A stretch of DNA of 64,000 bases, taken from contig CAIJPE010000053.1 in assembly GCA_903822435.1 (NCBI GenBank), forward strand, positions 37,322 through 101,321, in the 5' to 3' direction. Shown here one piece after another: positions 41,206 through 50,010 of this stretch (position 1 is its first letter; each line of letters opens with the position of its first letter). The translations under genes and the position numbers were made by a program. The notes under the pieces are model-generated. The model had not been told where the DNA came from, did not search any database, and was given only the letters and a program-made list of their open reading frames with translations. This DNA comes from an uncultured beta proteobacterium. GTDB lineage: Bacteria > Pseudomonadota > Gammaproteobacteria > Burkholderiales > Burkholderiaceae_C.

Positions 41206-42415
41206 ACACCCAGTCGATGTTGAAGCGCGTCAGGCACTTCGAGAGCACCGGGGTATCAAGCCGCGCCGTGCGCCAGCTGCGCCCGCCATCCACCGATACG
41301 TCCACCCGCTGGACCTTGCCGCGGCCCGACCACGCCAGGCCCGAGACGTTGTAGTAGCCCTTGTCCAGCAGCACCTGCCCACCCGAGGGCGTGGTGACCA
41401 CGCTCTTGCATTCCTGCGTGCTGGTGTACTGGCGATGCAGCCCGCCTGGCAGCAGATCGACGTAATGGATGGTCTCGTCCTTGGTGCCATAGGGCATGGC
41501 GCCCACTTCGATGCGGCGCAGGTACTTGACCCAGCTGACGCCTTGCACGCCCGGCACCACCAGGCGCAGCGGGTAGCCGTTCTCAGGCCGCAGCATCTCG
41601 CCGTTCTGGCCGTAGGCCACGATGACCTCGCCGCTCTCGATCAATTCCATCGGCACCGTGCGGGTCATCGAAGAGCCGTCGGCGCTCTCGGCCAGCACGA
41701 ATCGGCCGCGCTTGTAGTCCACGCCGGCCCTGTCCAGCGGAATCTTCAGCGGCACGCGGGTGAACTCGCTGCAACTCAGCATGCCGTGGGTGTACTGGCA
41801 GGTCGGCACGGCCACGTTGCCCCACTCCATGCCGGTGTTGGCGCCGCATTCGATGAAGTGGAAGCGGCTCACCGCGGGCAAGCGCATCAGTTCGTCCATG
41901 GTGTAGACCATGGGTTGCCTGAGGATCTTGTCATCCGAACCGTTGATCATCAAGCGGTGCCTGGACGGATCCACGTCCCACCAGCCCTGGTGATGGCGCT
42001 CGAAGTGAAGGCCGCTGGGTGTGACGATGCCGAACAGGGACTGCATCGGTACGAACGAGACCGAGGCCTGGGCCGTCTGGGTCAGGCCCGGGCTGGTGCG
42101 CCGCTGCACATTCGACTCGAAGCGGGAAGGCTTGCCGTAGCCATCGGTGGCCACCGACTGCCCCAGGCCGCGCGAATGCGCCGGCAGCACGAGGATGTTG
42201 GGGTCCCCCCCTTCGGCGGGCAGGGGATTGGACTGTGCGCCCGCAGCCGGGGCCACGATTGCCGCGCCGGCTGCGCCCACCGTGGCAAAGGCCTTGCGGA
42301 TGAAGTCGCGGCGCCCCGACTGGGCCTCGACGAACACCTGCTGCACACCATGGGCATCCAGAAGGTGCTCGGGGGCCTTGAGCAGGCGTCCGGTGGTTTG
42401 GCGCTCGGGTTGCAA
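41206..42415 (-). pseudogene. soxC: Sulfane dehydrogenase SoxC, C-terminus missing
   Basis: QTTGRLLKAPEHLLDAHGVQQVFVEAQSGRRDFIRKAFA...FHFIECGANTGMEWGN...SKCLTRFNIDWVW then abruptly soxD in another frame; TTG start preceded by GGAGA. Confidence 0.88.
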
Positions 42416-42610
42416 GGGTCTTCTCCGATCGGTCCGCAGGCATCGCGGAACCATCCATCTGTGCATGCAAGTTCACACACCCAAGAAAAGTGTGATTGAC
42501 GAGCAGTCGGGGAAACCCGTGGTCGTCTGTTGAACCTGCACCCTGCGGCATCATTGCCGGGCGTGTTGGCCAGGTTGCCGGCAGCCCCCTACCGAAGACG
42601 GAATCCCGTG

Positions 42611-43729
42611 ATGAGCCTCCCGCTAAGCCCTGCCGCTGCCACACAGGCCGTGATCTGGGGTGGCCTGTTGATCGGCCTGCTGCTCGGCGCGGTGGCGCAG
42701 ACGACCCGCTTTTGCACCATGGGTGCGCTGGCCGACTGGTTCGGCTTTGGCGGCGCGGCCCGGTTGATGATGTGGGTGCTGGCCGTCACCTTGGCCGCCA
42801 CGTGCACCGTGGCCCTGATGAGCCTGGGCTGGTTCGACCCTTCGCGAACCGCCGCCTGGAGCGACCGGTTCCTGTGGCTTTCCTACGCGGTGGGCGGCCT
42901 GGTGTTCGGGTTCGGCATGGTGCTCGCCTCGGGTTGCCCCCAGCGCAACCTGGTGAAGGCTGGCGCAGGCAGCCTGAAGGCCTGGGTGACTCTCGTCGTG
43001 GCGGCCATCTCGGCCGAGATGACGCTGCGCGGCGTGCTGGCCGAGGCCCGGGTGCGCGGCCTGGACGGCGCTGCCATCCAGTTGGCCCACCCTCAGGATC
43101 TCGGGTCCACCTTTGCCCCGCTGGTGGGCGCCACGCCGGCTGCGTTCCGGTGGGCAGTGGTGGTGCTCATGCTGCTGGCGGCCGCTTGGCTCTTGTGGCG
43201 CTCGAAGGAGGCCATGGACCGCTTTCACTGGATCGGCGGCGCCGCGGTCGGCTTGCTGGTGCCTGCGGCGTGGCTGCTCACGGGCCACCTCGGGTTCATA
43301 GCCGAGCATCCCGAGACGCTGGAGGCGTCCTGGATGGGCACCTATTCGCACCGGCCCGAAGCCTTGACCTTTGCCGCTCCCATCGCGCACAGCCTCGACC
43401 TGCTCACGCTCTGGTCGGACCGCAACAACACCCTCAGCTTCGGCGTCATGGTCACGCTGGGGGTCGTCCTGGGCAGCCTGGCCGCGGCCCTGCTGCGCAA
43501 GGAATTCCAGGTCGAGTCGTTCCAGAACGCCGAAGACATGGTCAACCACCTGTTGGGCGCCGTGCTGATGGGCTTCGGTGGCATTACCGCCATGGGTTGC
43601 TCCATCGGCCAGGGCATCAGCGGCCTGTCGCTGCTATCGGCGGGTTCTTGCCTGGCGGTGGCGGGCATCGTGGGCGGGGCCTGGCTCGGCTTGCGGCTGC
43701 AGGCGTGGCGGATCGAGCGCAGCGCCTGA
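42611..43729 (+). CDS. Full-length YeeE/YedE-family transporter (SoxT-like)
   Basis: GLLLGAVAQTTRFCTMGALADWF...GFGMVLASGCPQRNLVKAGAGSLKAW...GFGGITAMGCSIGQGISGLSLLS. Confidence 0.88.
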   Translation: MSLPLSPAAATQAVIWGGLLIGLLLGAVAQTTRFCTMGALADWFGFGGAARLMMWVLAVTLAATCTVALMSLGWFDPSRTAAWSDRFLWLSYAVGGLVFGFGMVLASGCPQRNLVKAGAGSLKAWVTLVVAAISAEMTLRGVLAEARVRGLDGAAIQLAHPQDLGSTFAPLVGATPAAFRWAVVVLMLLAAAWLLWRSKEAMDRFHWIGGAAVGLLVPAAWLLTGHLGFIAEHPETLEASWMGTYSHRPEALTFAAPIAHSLDLLTLWSDRNNTLSFGVMVTLGVVLGSLAAALLRKEFQVESFQNAEDMVNHLLGAVLMGFGGITAMGCSIGQGISGLSLLSAGSCLAVAGIVGGAWLGLRLQAWRIERSA

Positions 43730-43841
43730 CAGGGTCGGCCAGGGCCGCCTGCCGGCCCCCGTCATTGACCCAGGACGATGATGGTGCATTGCGCGCGGCG
43801 CCCAATCTTCTTGTCGCAACGACGAGGAAATTGGAAGGCAT

Positions 43842-43988
43842 GCCCTCAAGGATCTCTTCACATCGCCCGAGGGCCTGATGACGGTGGCCGGGCTGGGCGT
43901 CATGCTCTGCATGGCTGTGTTCTTCGTCCGCTACTTCATCAAGCACGTGCGGGAAGACAGCGCCCGGGACATCCGGCTCAAGTCCTGA
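43842..43988 (+). CDS. DUF3149-like small membrane protein, start unclear
   Basis: ALKDLFTSPEGLMTVAGLGVMLCMAVFFVRYFIKHVREDS; no in-frame ATG at the expected place. Confidence 0.45.
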   Translation, partial: ALKDLFTSPEGLMTVAGLGVMLCMAVFFVRYFIKHVREDSARDIRLKS

Positions 43989-44001
43989 GGCGTGCGTGAC
44001 T

Positions 44002-44618
44002 TCAGGCCTTGGGGCCTTCGCCGATCACGATGCGCGTATCGCTGGCGTACCGATACGGCGGGATCTCGAGGTTGGTCGGCGCGGGCTTGTTCTTGAACAC
44101 ACGGCCGGCGCCGTCGAAGGTCGAGCCGTGGCAAGGGCAGAAAAAGCCGCCCGGCCAGTCTGCGGGCAGGCTCGGGTTGCCGGCGCCTTTCGGCGCCACG
44201 CCTGGCGAGCAGCCCAGGTGCGTGCAGATGCCGACAGCCACGAAGACCTCCGGCCTGACCGCGCGAGCGGCATTCTTCGCATAGGGCGGCTGCTGGTCCT
44301 TCAAGGACAGCGGATCGACGAGTTGGGCGTCGTGACCTTGCAGGGACGCCAGCATCTCGGGCGTGCGCCGCACGATCCAGACGGGCTTGCCACGCCACTC
44401 CAGACCTTGAGGCCGCCCGGCGGGACGTCCGCGATGTCCACCTCGACGGGGCCGCCTGCGGCCTTGGCCCGTTCACTGGGTTCCAGGGTCTCGACGAACG
44501 GGATGGCCGTGGCCACAGCCGCCACGCAACTGGCCGTGCCAGTGGCCAACAGCCAGAAGCGACGTTCCGGGTCACCGGCGACGGCAGCCTGAGGCTGAAG
44601 GGGTAGGGTATCGCTCAT
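44002..44618 (-). pseudogene. petA: Rieske iron-sulfur subunit (PetA-like), frameshifted
   Basis: N-terminus MSDTLPLQ...ERRFWLLATGTASCVAAVATAIPFVETL in one frame; WRGKPVWIVRRTPEML...CTHLGCSP...FFCPCHGSTFDGAGRV in another; shift near 44397-44405. Confidence 0.88.
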
Positions 44619-44628
44619 GGGCCATAGA

Positions 44629-44644
44629 CCCAAGTTCCGTGCCA
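44629..44644 (-). promoter_or_regulatory. Sigma54-type -24/-12 match upstream of petA-like gene
   Basis: Minus strand TGGCACG-GAAC-TTGGG; consensus TGGCACG-N4-TTGCW. Confidence 0.45.
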
Positions 44645-44864
44645 TTCGTTCCGTCTGAACACCGCGCTCCTCGCGCGGGGCTGTCGACGCCCGGTGCTCA
44701 GGGCCTTGGCGCAGGGGGCACCAACCCTCGAGGGGGACATTGCAAGCCTGCCACGGCTGCCGGGACGGCCTGCCAAACCCACGGCAATGGCAGAACGCCC
44801 GTGGCGGCAGACATCCCTGCGTGCCCATGCCACGTTTTCGAGGCACCCGTGGTCGATCTGCCGC

Positions 44865-45845
44865 CAGGCTATGCCCTTCGACCTGGGCAAGCGGCGCTTC
44901 TACGTCTTCGGATTGGTGCTGTACCCGCAGAGCTTCATCTACATGACGGCCCTGTTGTTGATCCCGGCCCATTCGCTGTTCCTGTTCACCACCGTGGCCG
45001 GCCGGCTGTGGTGTGGCTATGCCCGCCCGCAGACCGTCTACACCGAATTGTTCAGGTGGGTCGAGCGCAGGATCGAAGGCGACCGGATCGCCACGGGCTT
45101 GTGGACGGGCTTTACCTTCGTCGGTTCCTTCACGCCGATCCACTCGCTGGCCGCGGAAGTGGGCAGGCTGGCCCTGGGCCCCTGGGAGACCTTCTGGGTG
45201 CTGTTCTACCGATTTGCCACCTATGGCAATGCCGGCTTCATGCGCGAGCAGGTGTGCAAGTACATGTGCCCCTATGCGCGCTTCCAGAGCGCCATGCTCG
45301 ACAAGGACACGCTCATCATCACCTACGACCAGGCGTGTGGCGAGCCCCGCGGTTCGCGGTCGAAGAAGGCCGACCCCAAGGCCCTGAACCTGGGGGCCTG
45401 CATCGACTGCAACCTGTGCGTGCAGGTGTGCCCCACCGGCATCGACATCCGCAAGGGCCTGCAATACGAGTGCATCGGCTGCGCGGCCTGCATCGACGTG
45501 TGCGACGACGTGATGAAGAAGATGAACTACGCCCCGGGACTGGTGCGCTACGACACGCAGAACGGGCTGGCGCAGGGGCTCACGGCCAGCCAGCGGCTGC
45601 GCCGCGTGTTCCGGCCGCGGGTCATCGTCTACAGCGTGATCCTGCTGCTGATCTGCAGCGCGCTGGGCGTCAGGATTGCCTTGCGTTCGCCGTTCAAGGT
45701 GGACGTGGTGCGAGACCGCGCTGCGTTGGCCCGGCTCGTGGAGGACTGCTACGTGGAGAACGTCTATCGCTTGCAGGTGATGAACGCAACCGAGCGGCTG
45801 CAGCACTACCGGGTGACGGCCGACGGCCTTCCCGGCCTGCCGACT
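44865..45845 (+). pseudogene. ccoG: CcoG/FixG-like cytochrome oxidase accessory protein, truncated at both ends with an internal gap
   Basis: RQAMPFDLGKRRFYVFGLVLYPQSFIYMTALLLIPAHSLFLFTTVAGRLWCGYARPQTVYTE...CIDCNLCVQVCPTGIDIRKGLQYECIGCAACIDVCDDVM; ends at HYRVTADGLPGL where the opposing gene begins. Confidence 0.75.
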
Positions 45846-47215
45846 CAGGCCAGGCCGAGCGCCTTCAGCCGTCGGTACAGCGTTCGCTCGCTCAGGCCCA
45901 GTTGATGGGCCATCTCGAGCCGTGTGAGCTGGCCGCCCTGGACCAGCTGCCTCAGTTCGTGGTCGAGGTCGTGTCTGGGCAAGCGTTCGTGGGCAGGTGC
46001 CCTGAGCCGCCTGCACCGGGGGCGTGATGCGGCCCCAGGTCCTCCGGCAGGTGCTCGGCGCGCACGATGCCGTCGTCGGCAAAGAGCCGCGCCCGGTCCA
46101 GCACGTTGCGCAACTCACGGATGTTGCCGGGCCAGTCGTGGGCCTGCAGGCGGGCCATGGCCTCGGGTTCGACCGAGACAGGGTGCTTGCTCGAACCGCC
46201 GCGCTGCAGGAACGAGTCGGCCAGCATCGGGATGTCGGCCACGCGCTCGCGCAGGGGCGGCAGAAGGATCGGGAACGCCCTGATGCGGTAGTACAGGTCT
46301 TGCCGGAAGCGCCCGTCGGCCACCATCTGCGCCAGCGGCTTGTGCGTGGCCGCCACCAGCCTGAAGTTGGCTTGCTGCGTCTCGATCCTGCCCACGCGGC
46401 GGAAGCTGCCCGACTCGATCAGGCGCAGCAGCTTGACCTGCATGGCCAGGGGTACGTCGCCCATCTCATCGAGGAAGAGCGTGCCCGCCTCGGCGGTTTC
46501 GACCAGGCCCTTCTTGCGCGTATGGGCTTCCGTGAACGCGCCCTTCTCGTAGCCGAAGAGTTCGCTCTCGAACAGCGTCTCGGTCAGGCCCGAGCAGTCC
46601 ACCACCACGAAGGTGGCCGGAGGCCCGGTCGCTGACCTCGTGCACGGCGCGGGCGAAGAGTTCCTTGCCGGTGCCGGATTCTCCCGGCAGCAGCACGGGC
46701 AGCATCGAAGGGGCCACGCGCTGGACGGCCGACCGCGCGGCATTGAAGGCCGGTGCGCGCCCCACCAGGCCTTCGGCGCTGGGGCGGGCCGAGGCACTGC
46801 GCACGGTGACCAACCGCTCGACGTAGGCCACCACCTCGCGCCCGGCGTCCAGGATCGGCCGCAGTTCGACGTCCACATGCTCCGGTCCGCGGGGCGTGTG
46901 GTGGATGTGCAGCGCTCGGTCGGGCCCCTTGAGTTCGAAGGCCTTCTTCATCGGGCAGTGTTCGCCGGCATGGTCGCAGGGCACGTCGTAATGGTGTGAA
47001 ACGCGAAAGCACTTCTGGCCCACGTAGGGCTTGCCGGCCGTCCCGAACTGTCGAAGGTACGCGGTGTTGGCGGCCAGGATGCGGTACTCGGGGTCGAGCA
47101 CGATCATCGGCTGCGGCTCGTGCTCGAGATACGAAATCAGCGCTTGCACGTGCACTGCGGGCCCAGGACCGGTGGCGGTACCCTGGGCATCAGCCCGGGT
47201 CTTGGCGTCTTGCAT
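45845..47215 (-). pseudogene. fisR: FisR-like sigma54-dependent persulfide-responsive activator, with two frameshifts
   Basis: PAS-like region KCFRVSHHYDVPCDHAGEHC; Walker [25 protein letters not shown]; Fis HTH LTRLEMAHQLGLSERTLYRRLKALGLA; reading frame changes near 46615 and 46000-46030. Confidence 0.85.
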
Positions 47216-47358
47216 CGCCGTTGCTTTCGCGGCGTGCAGCGATTGTGCGCCGGGCTGCCAAGTCTGCCAACCCGGCCTTGCAGGCTGCCAAAGGGCCTGC
47301 CAAGGCCACGGCGGCGGCGTTCGCCGGATGGGCCGGTGCCGGAAGCTGAGTCCATAAA

Positions 47359-47385
47359 GTGCTGTCGAATCAACAGGTTGAGCAC
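47359..47385. promoter_or_regulatory. Candidate upstream activator site in fisR/DUF2892 intergenic region
   Basis: GTGCT-N17-AGCAC flanking TCAAC-AG-GTTGA, about 25-50 bp upstream of the -24 box. Confidence 0.4.
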
Positions 47386-47407
47386 GTTGTTCGGCTCCGC
47401 CCCGATG

Positions 47408-47423
47408 TGGCACGGCTCTTGAT
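47408..47423 (+). promoter_or_regulatory. Sigma54 promoter of DUF2892-persulfide dioxygenase operon
   Basis: TGGCACG-GCTC-TTGAT, one mismatch to TGGCACG-N4-TTGCW, 60 bp before the first gene. Confidence 0.75.
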
Positions 47424-47483
47424 AGAGCACCGTCGCGGCGCTCCTCGTGGCCGCCACCAGTTTCAGCATCAAGGAAACACATC

Positions 47484-47678
47484 ATGACCAAGAACGAAGG
47501 CAGTCTGGATCGGGTCCTGCGCGTGGCGGGGGGCTTGTTGCTCATCGGCCTGGCAGCCACCCACGCGCTGGGTGCATGGGCCTATGTCGGCATCGTGCCA
47601 CTCGTCACGGGTGCCGTCGGAATGTGCCCGCTGTATTCGATCCTGGGCATCAACACCTGCCCGCTGAACCAGCGCTGA
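47484..47678 (+). CDS. DUF2892 (YgaP-like) small membrane protein
   Basis: SLDRVLRVAGGLLLIGLAATHALGAWAYVGIVPLVTGAVGMCPLYSILGINTCPLNQR. Confidence 0.88.
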   Translation: MTKNEGSLDRVLRVAGGLLLIGLAATHALGAWAYVGIVPLVTGAVGMCPLYSILGINTCPLNQR

Positions 47679-47680
47679 CC

Positions 47681-48577
47681 ATGGCCACCGGCAGCAACCT
47701 GCAGGTCGAAGGCTATTTCGACCCGGCCACCTGGACCGTCAGCTACATCGTCTTCGACCGGAAGACGCGCGCCTGTGCGCTGATCGACAGCGTGCTCGAC
47801 TTCGACCCGAAGTCGGGGCGGACGGCCCACACCACTGCCGACCGCTTGATCGAGCGTGTGAGCGCACTCGGAGCCAAGGTGCAGTGGATCCTGGAGACGC
47901 ATGTCCACGCCGATCACCTGACGGCCGCCCCGTACCTGAAAGCGGCAGTCGGCGGGCAATCGGGCATCGGGGCGCAGATCACGGCTGTCCAGCGGGTGTT
48001 CGGTGCGCTCTTCAACGCGGGTGACCTGTTCGCACGCGATGGGCGCCAGTTCGACCACCTGTTCGACGACGAAGAGGCCTTTGCCATCGGCAGCCTGAAG
48101 GCCCGCGCCATTCACACCCCTGGGCACACCCCGGCTTGCATGACCTACATCGTCAGCGATGGCGAGGGTTCGACGCTGGAGATCGCCGCCTTCGTCGGGG
48201 ACACCCTGTTCATGCCCGACTACGGGACGGCGCGATGCGACTTCCCGGGTGGCGACGCCCGCACCTTGTTCCGGTCGGTCAACAAGGTGCTCAGCCTGCC
48301 GCCACGGACCCGCCTGTACATGTGCCACGACTACCAACCCGGAGGGCGCGAGGTGCAGTACGTCAGCACCGTGGCCGAAGAGCGCGAGCACAACATCCAC
48401 GTGCGCAACGGGATCAGCGAAGATGAGTTCGTGGCGATGAGGCATGCACGGGATGCGACCCTGGGAATGCCCACGTTGATCCTGCCGTCGGTTCAGGTGA
48501 ACATGCGTGCGGGCCAATTCCCCGAGCCTGAGAGCAACGGCGTGCGCTACCTCAAAATCCCCTTGAATGCGGTGTAG
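47681..48577 (+). CDS. MBL-fold persulfide (sulfur) dioxygenase, ETHE1/Blh-like
   Basis: ETHVHADHLTAAPYLK; HTPGHTPACMTYIV; FVGDTLFMPDYGTARCDFPGG; MCHDYQPGGREVQYVSTVAEE. Confidence 0.92.
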   Translation: MATGSNLQVEGYFDPATWTVSYIVFDRKTRACALIDSVLDFDPKSGRTAHTTADRLIERVSALGAKVQWILETHVHADHLTAAPYLKAAVGGQSGIGAQITAVQRVFGALFNAGDLFARDGRQFDHLFDDEEAFAIGSLKARAIHTPGHTPACMTYIVSDGEGSTLEIAAFVGDTLFMPDYGTARCDFPGGDARTLFRSVNKVLSLPPRTRLYMCHDYQPGGREVQYVSTVAEEREHNIHVRNGISEDEFVAMRHARDATLGMPTLILPSVQVNMRAGQFPEPESNGVRYLKIPLNAV

Positions 48578-48580
48578 CCC

Positions 48581-48721
48581 ATGGACACCCAAGCACTCAC
48601 CCCCGAACTGTCGGTGGCGCCGCAGATCGTCGGCGCCGACATGCCTGCGGTGCCGCGCAAGCAGGCCCCGATGGTGGAGCACAACCTGCTCGCCCCTGCG
48701 GGGTGCCGCGGATGGCGCTGA
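48581..48721 (+). pseudogene. Possible truncated DUF442/TIGR01244-like gene
   Basis: MDTQALTPELSVAPQIVGADMPAV resembles the family N-terminus, then unrelated sequence and TGA after 46 aa. Confidence 0.35.
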
Positions 48722-49539
48722 GCCTCTTGGGCCTGGGCCTGGGCGCCGTCGTGGGGCTGATCCTGGCGCTGGCGGGCGCAGGCGGCGGCATCCTGGCCGT
48801 GCCGCTGCTGGTCTTCGGGCTGCACCTGACGATGATGCAGGCCGCGCCGGTCGGCTTGATCGCCGTCGGCGCGGCTTCGGCGTTCGGCGCGGTGCTCGGG
48901 CTTCGTGAGGGGCTCGTCCGCTATCGTGCAGCGGCCCTCATCGGCTGCACCGGCATGCTGCTGGCCCCCGTGGGCGTGCGCCTGGCACGGGTCATCCCCA
49001 ATGCGCCGCTGATGGTGGCGTTCTCGGTCGTGCTGGCCTGGGTGGCCTTTCGCATGTTCCGGCAGGCGCGGCTTGCGGCCGCGGGCAGGCCACAGCCTGC
49101 CCATGCCCAGTCGCAACTGCCGTGTGTTCTCAATCCGACGGAAGGCCGCTTGATCTGGACCCTGCCTTGCGCCTGGGTGCTGGCGGCCACGGGCGTGGTG
49201 TCGGGCATCCTCAGCGGCTTGCTCGGCGTGGGCGGCGGCTTCGTCATCGTGCCATCGCTCAGCCGCTACACCAACCTGGCCACGCGCAGCATCTTCGCCA
49301 CCTCGCTGGCCGTGATCGCGCTGGTATCCATTGGCGGCGTGGGCGCGGCGGCCTGGCAGGGCACCATCGCCTGGGACCTCGCCGGCCCCTTCGCCCTGGG
49401 TGCCATCGTGGCACTGGTGGCTGGCCGATGGGTGGCCGCCCGCCTGGCCGGGGCGCGCCTGCAGCAGGCCTTCGCGGTGACCAGCGGCGCGGTGTCGCTG
49501 GTGTTGCTGGCGCGTGGGATGGGATGGATCACTGCGTAA
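48712..49539 (+). CDS. TauE/SafE-family sulfite exporter
   Basis: GLGLGAVVGLILALAGAGGGILAVPLLVFGL; GILSGLLGVGGGFVIVPSL. Confidence 0.9.
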   Translation: MALSLLGLGLGAVVGLILALAGAGGGILAVPLLVFGLHLTMMQAAPVGLIAVGAASAFGAVLGLREGLVRYRAAALIGCTGMLLAPVGVRLARVIPNAPLMVAFSVVLAWVAFRMFRQARLAAAGRPQPAHAQSQLPCVLNPTEGRLIWTLPCAWVLAATGVVSGILSGLLGVGGGFVIVPSLSRYTNLATRSIFATSLAVIALVSIGGVGAAAWQGTIAWDLAGPFALGAIVALVAGRWVAARLAGARLQQAFAVTSGAVSLVLLARGMGWITA

Positions 49540-50010
49540 TGCCGGGGCCTTTGTCAGGAGGGCCGCGAAGGCCAGGCCAAGGCCGTGGGTGGCCCACATC
49601 CAGCCCTTGTCGACGCAGCGCACAAGGCTGACGGCGCTGCACGCACAGGCAGCGCGGCGTCGATGACGGCCGCCGCCCAGGCGAGACAGGCAGTGGTGGC
49701 GATGCAGGATGCTGATGCCGCTGGCGCGATGGAGGAAGTGCCCGCGCAGCCTCTGGGCGCAGGTCAAGCCTTCAAGGTCATGGTGCGAGTGTCCGCCGGC
49801 CACGCCCAAGTCGCCAGACCATGCACGGGCCGTCGTCGCGCTGTGCGGTTCGTCCGATCGGCTAGCCTGCGCGCCTACGGCACTGCGGCCTTGTCCGGAT
49901 CCGGCGGCAGCGCCTCGGCTGCGACCGAGCGGGCGATCAGCGTGAAAGTGCCGTGCAGCGGCGCATGGCCGCCCGGCGGGAACGGGCCGATGCCCATCGC
50001 ATGAGGACAG

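Noticed and set aside
49540-50010. Several short ORFs on both strands between tauE and the FtsH-like gene
   Set aside because: No convincing domain, start site or codon signature; left unannotated.
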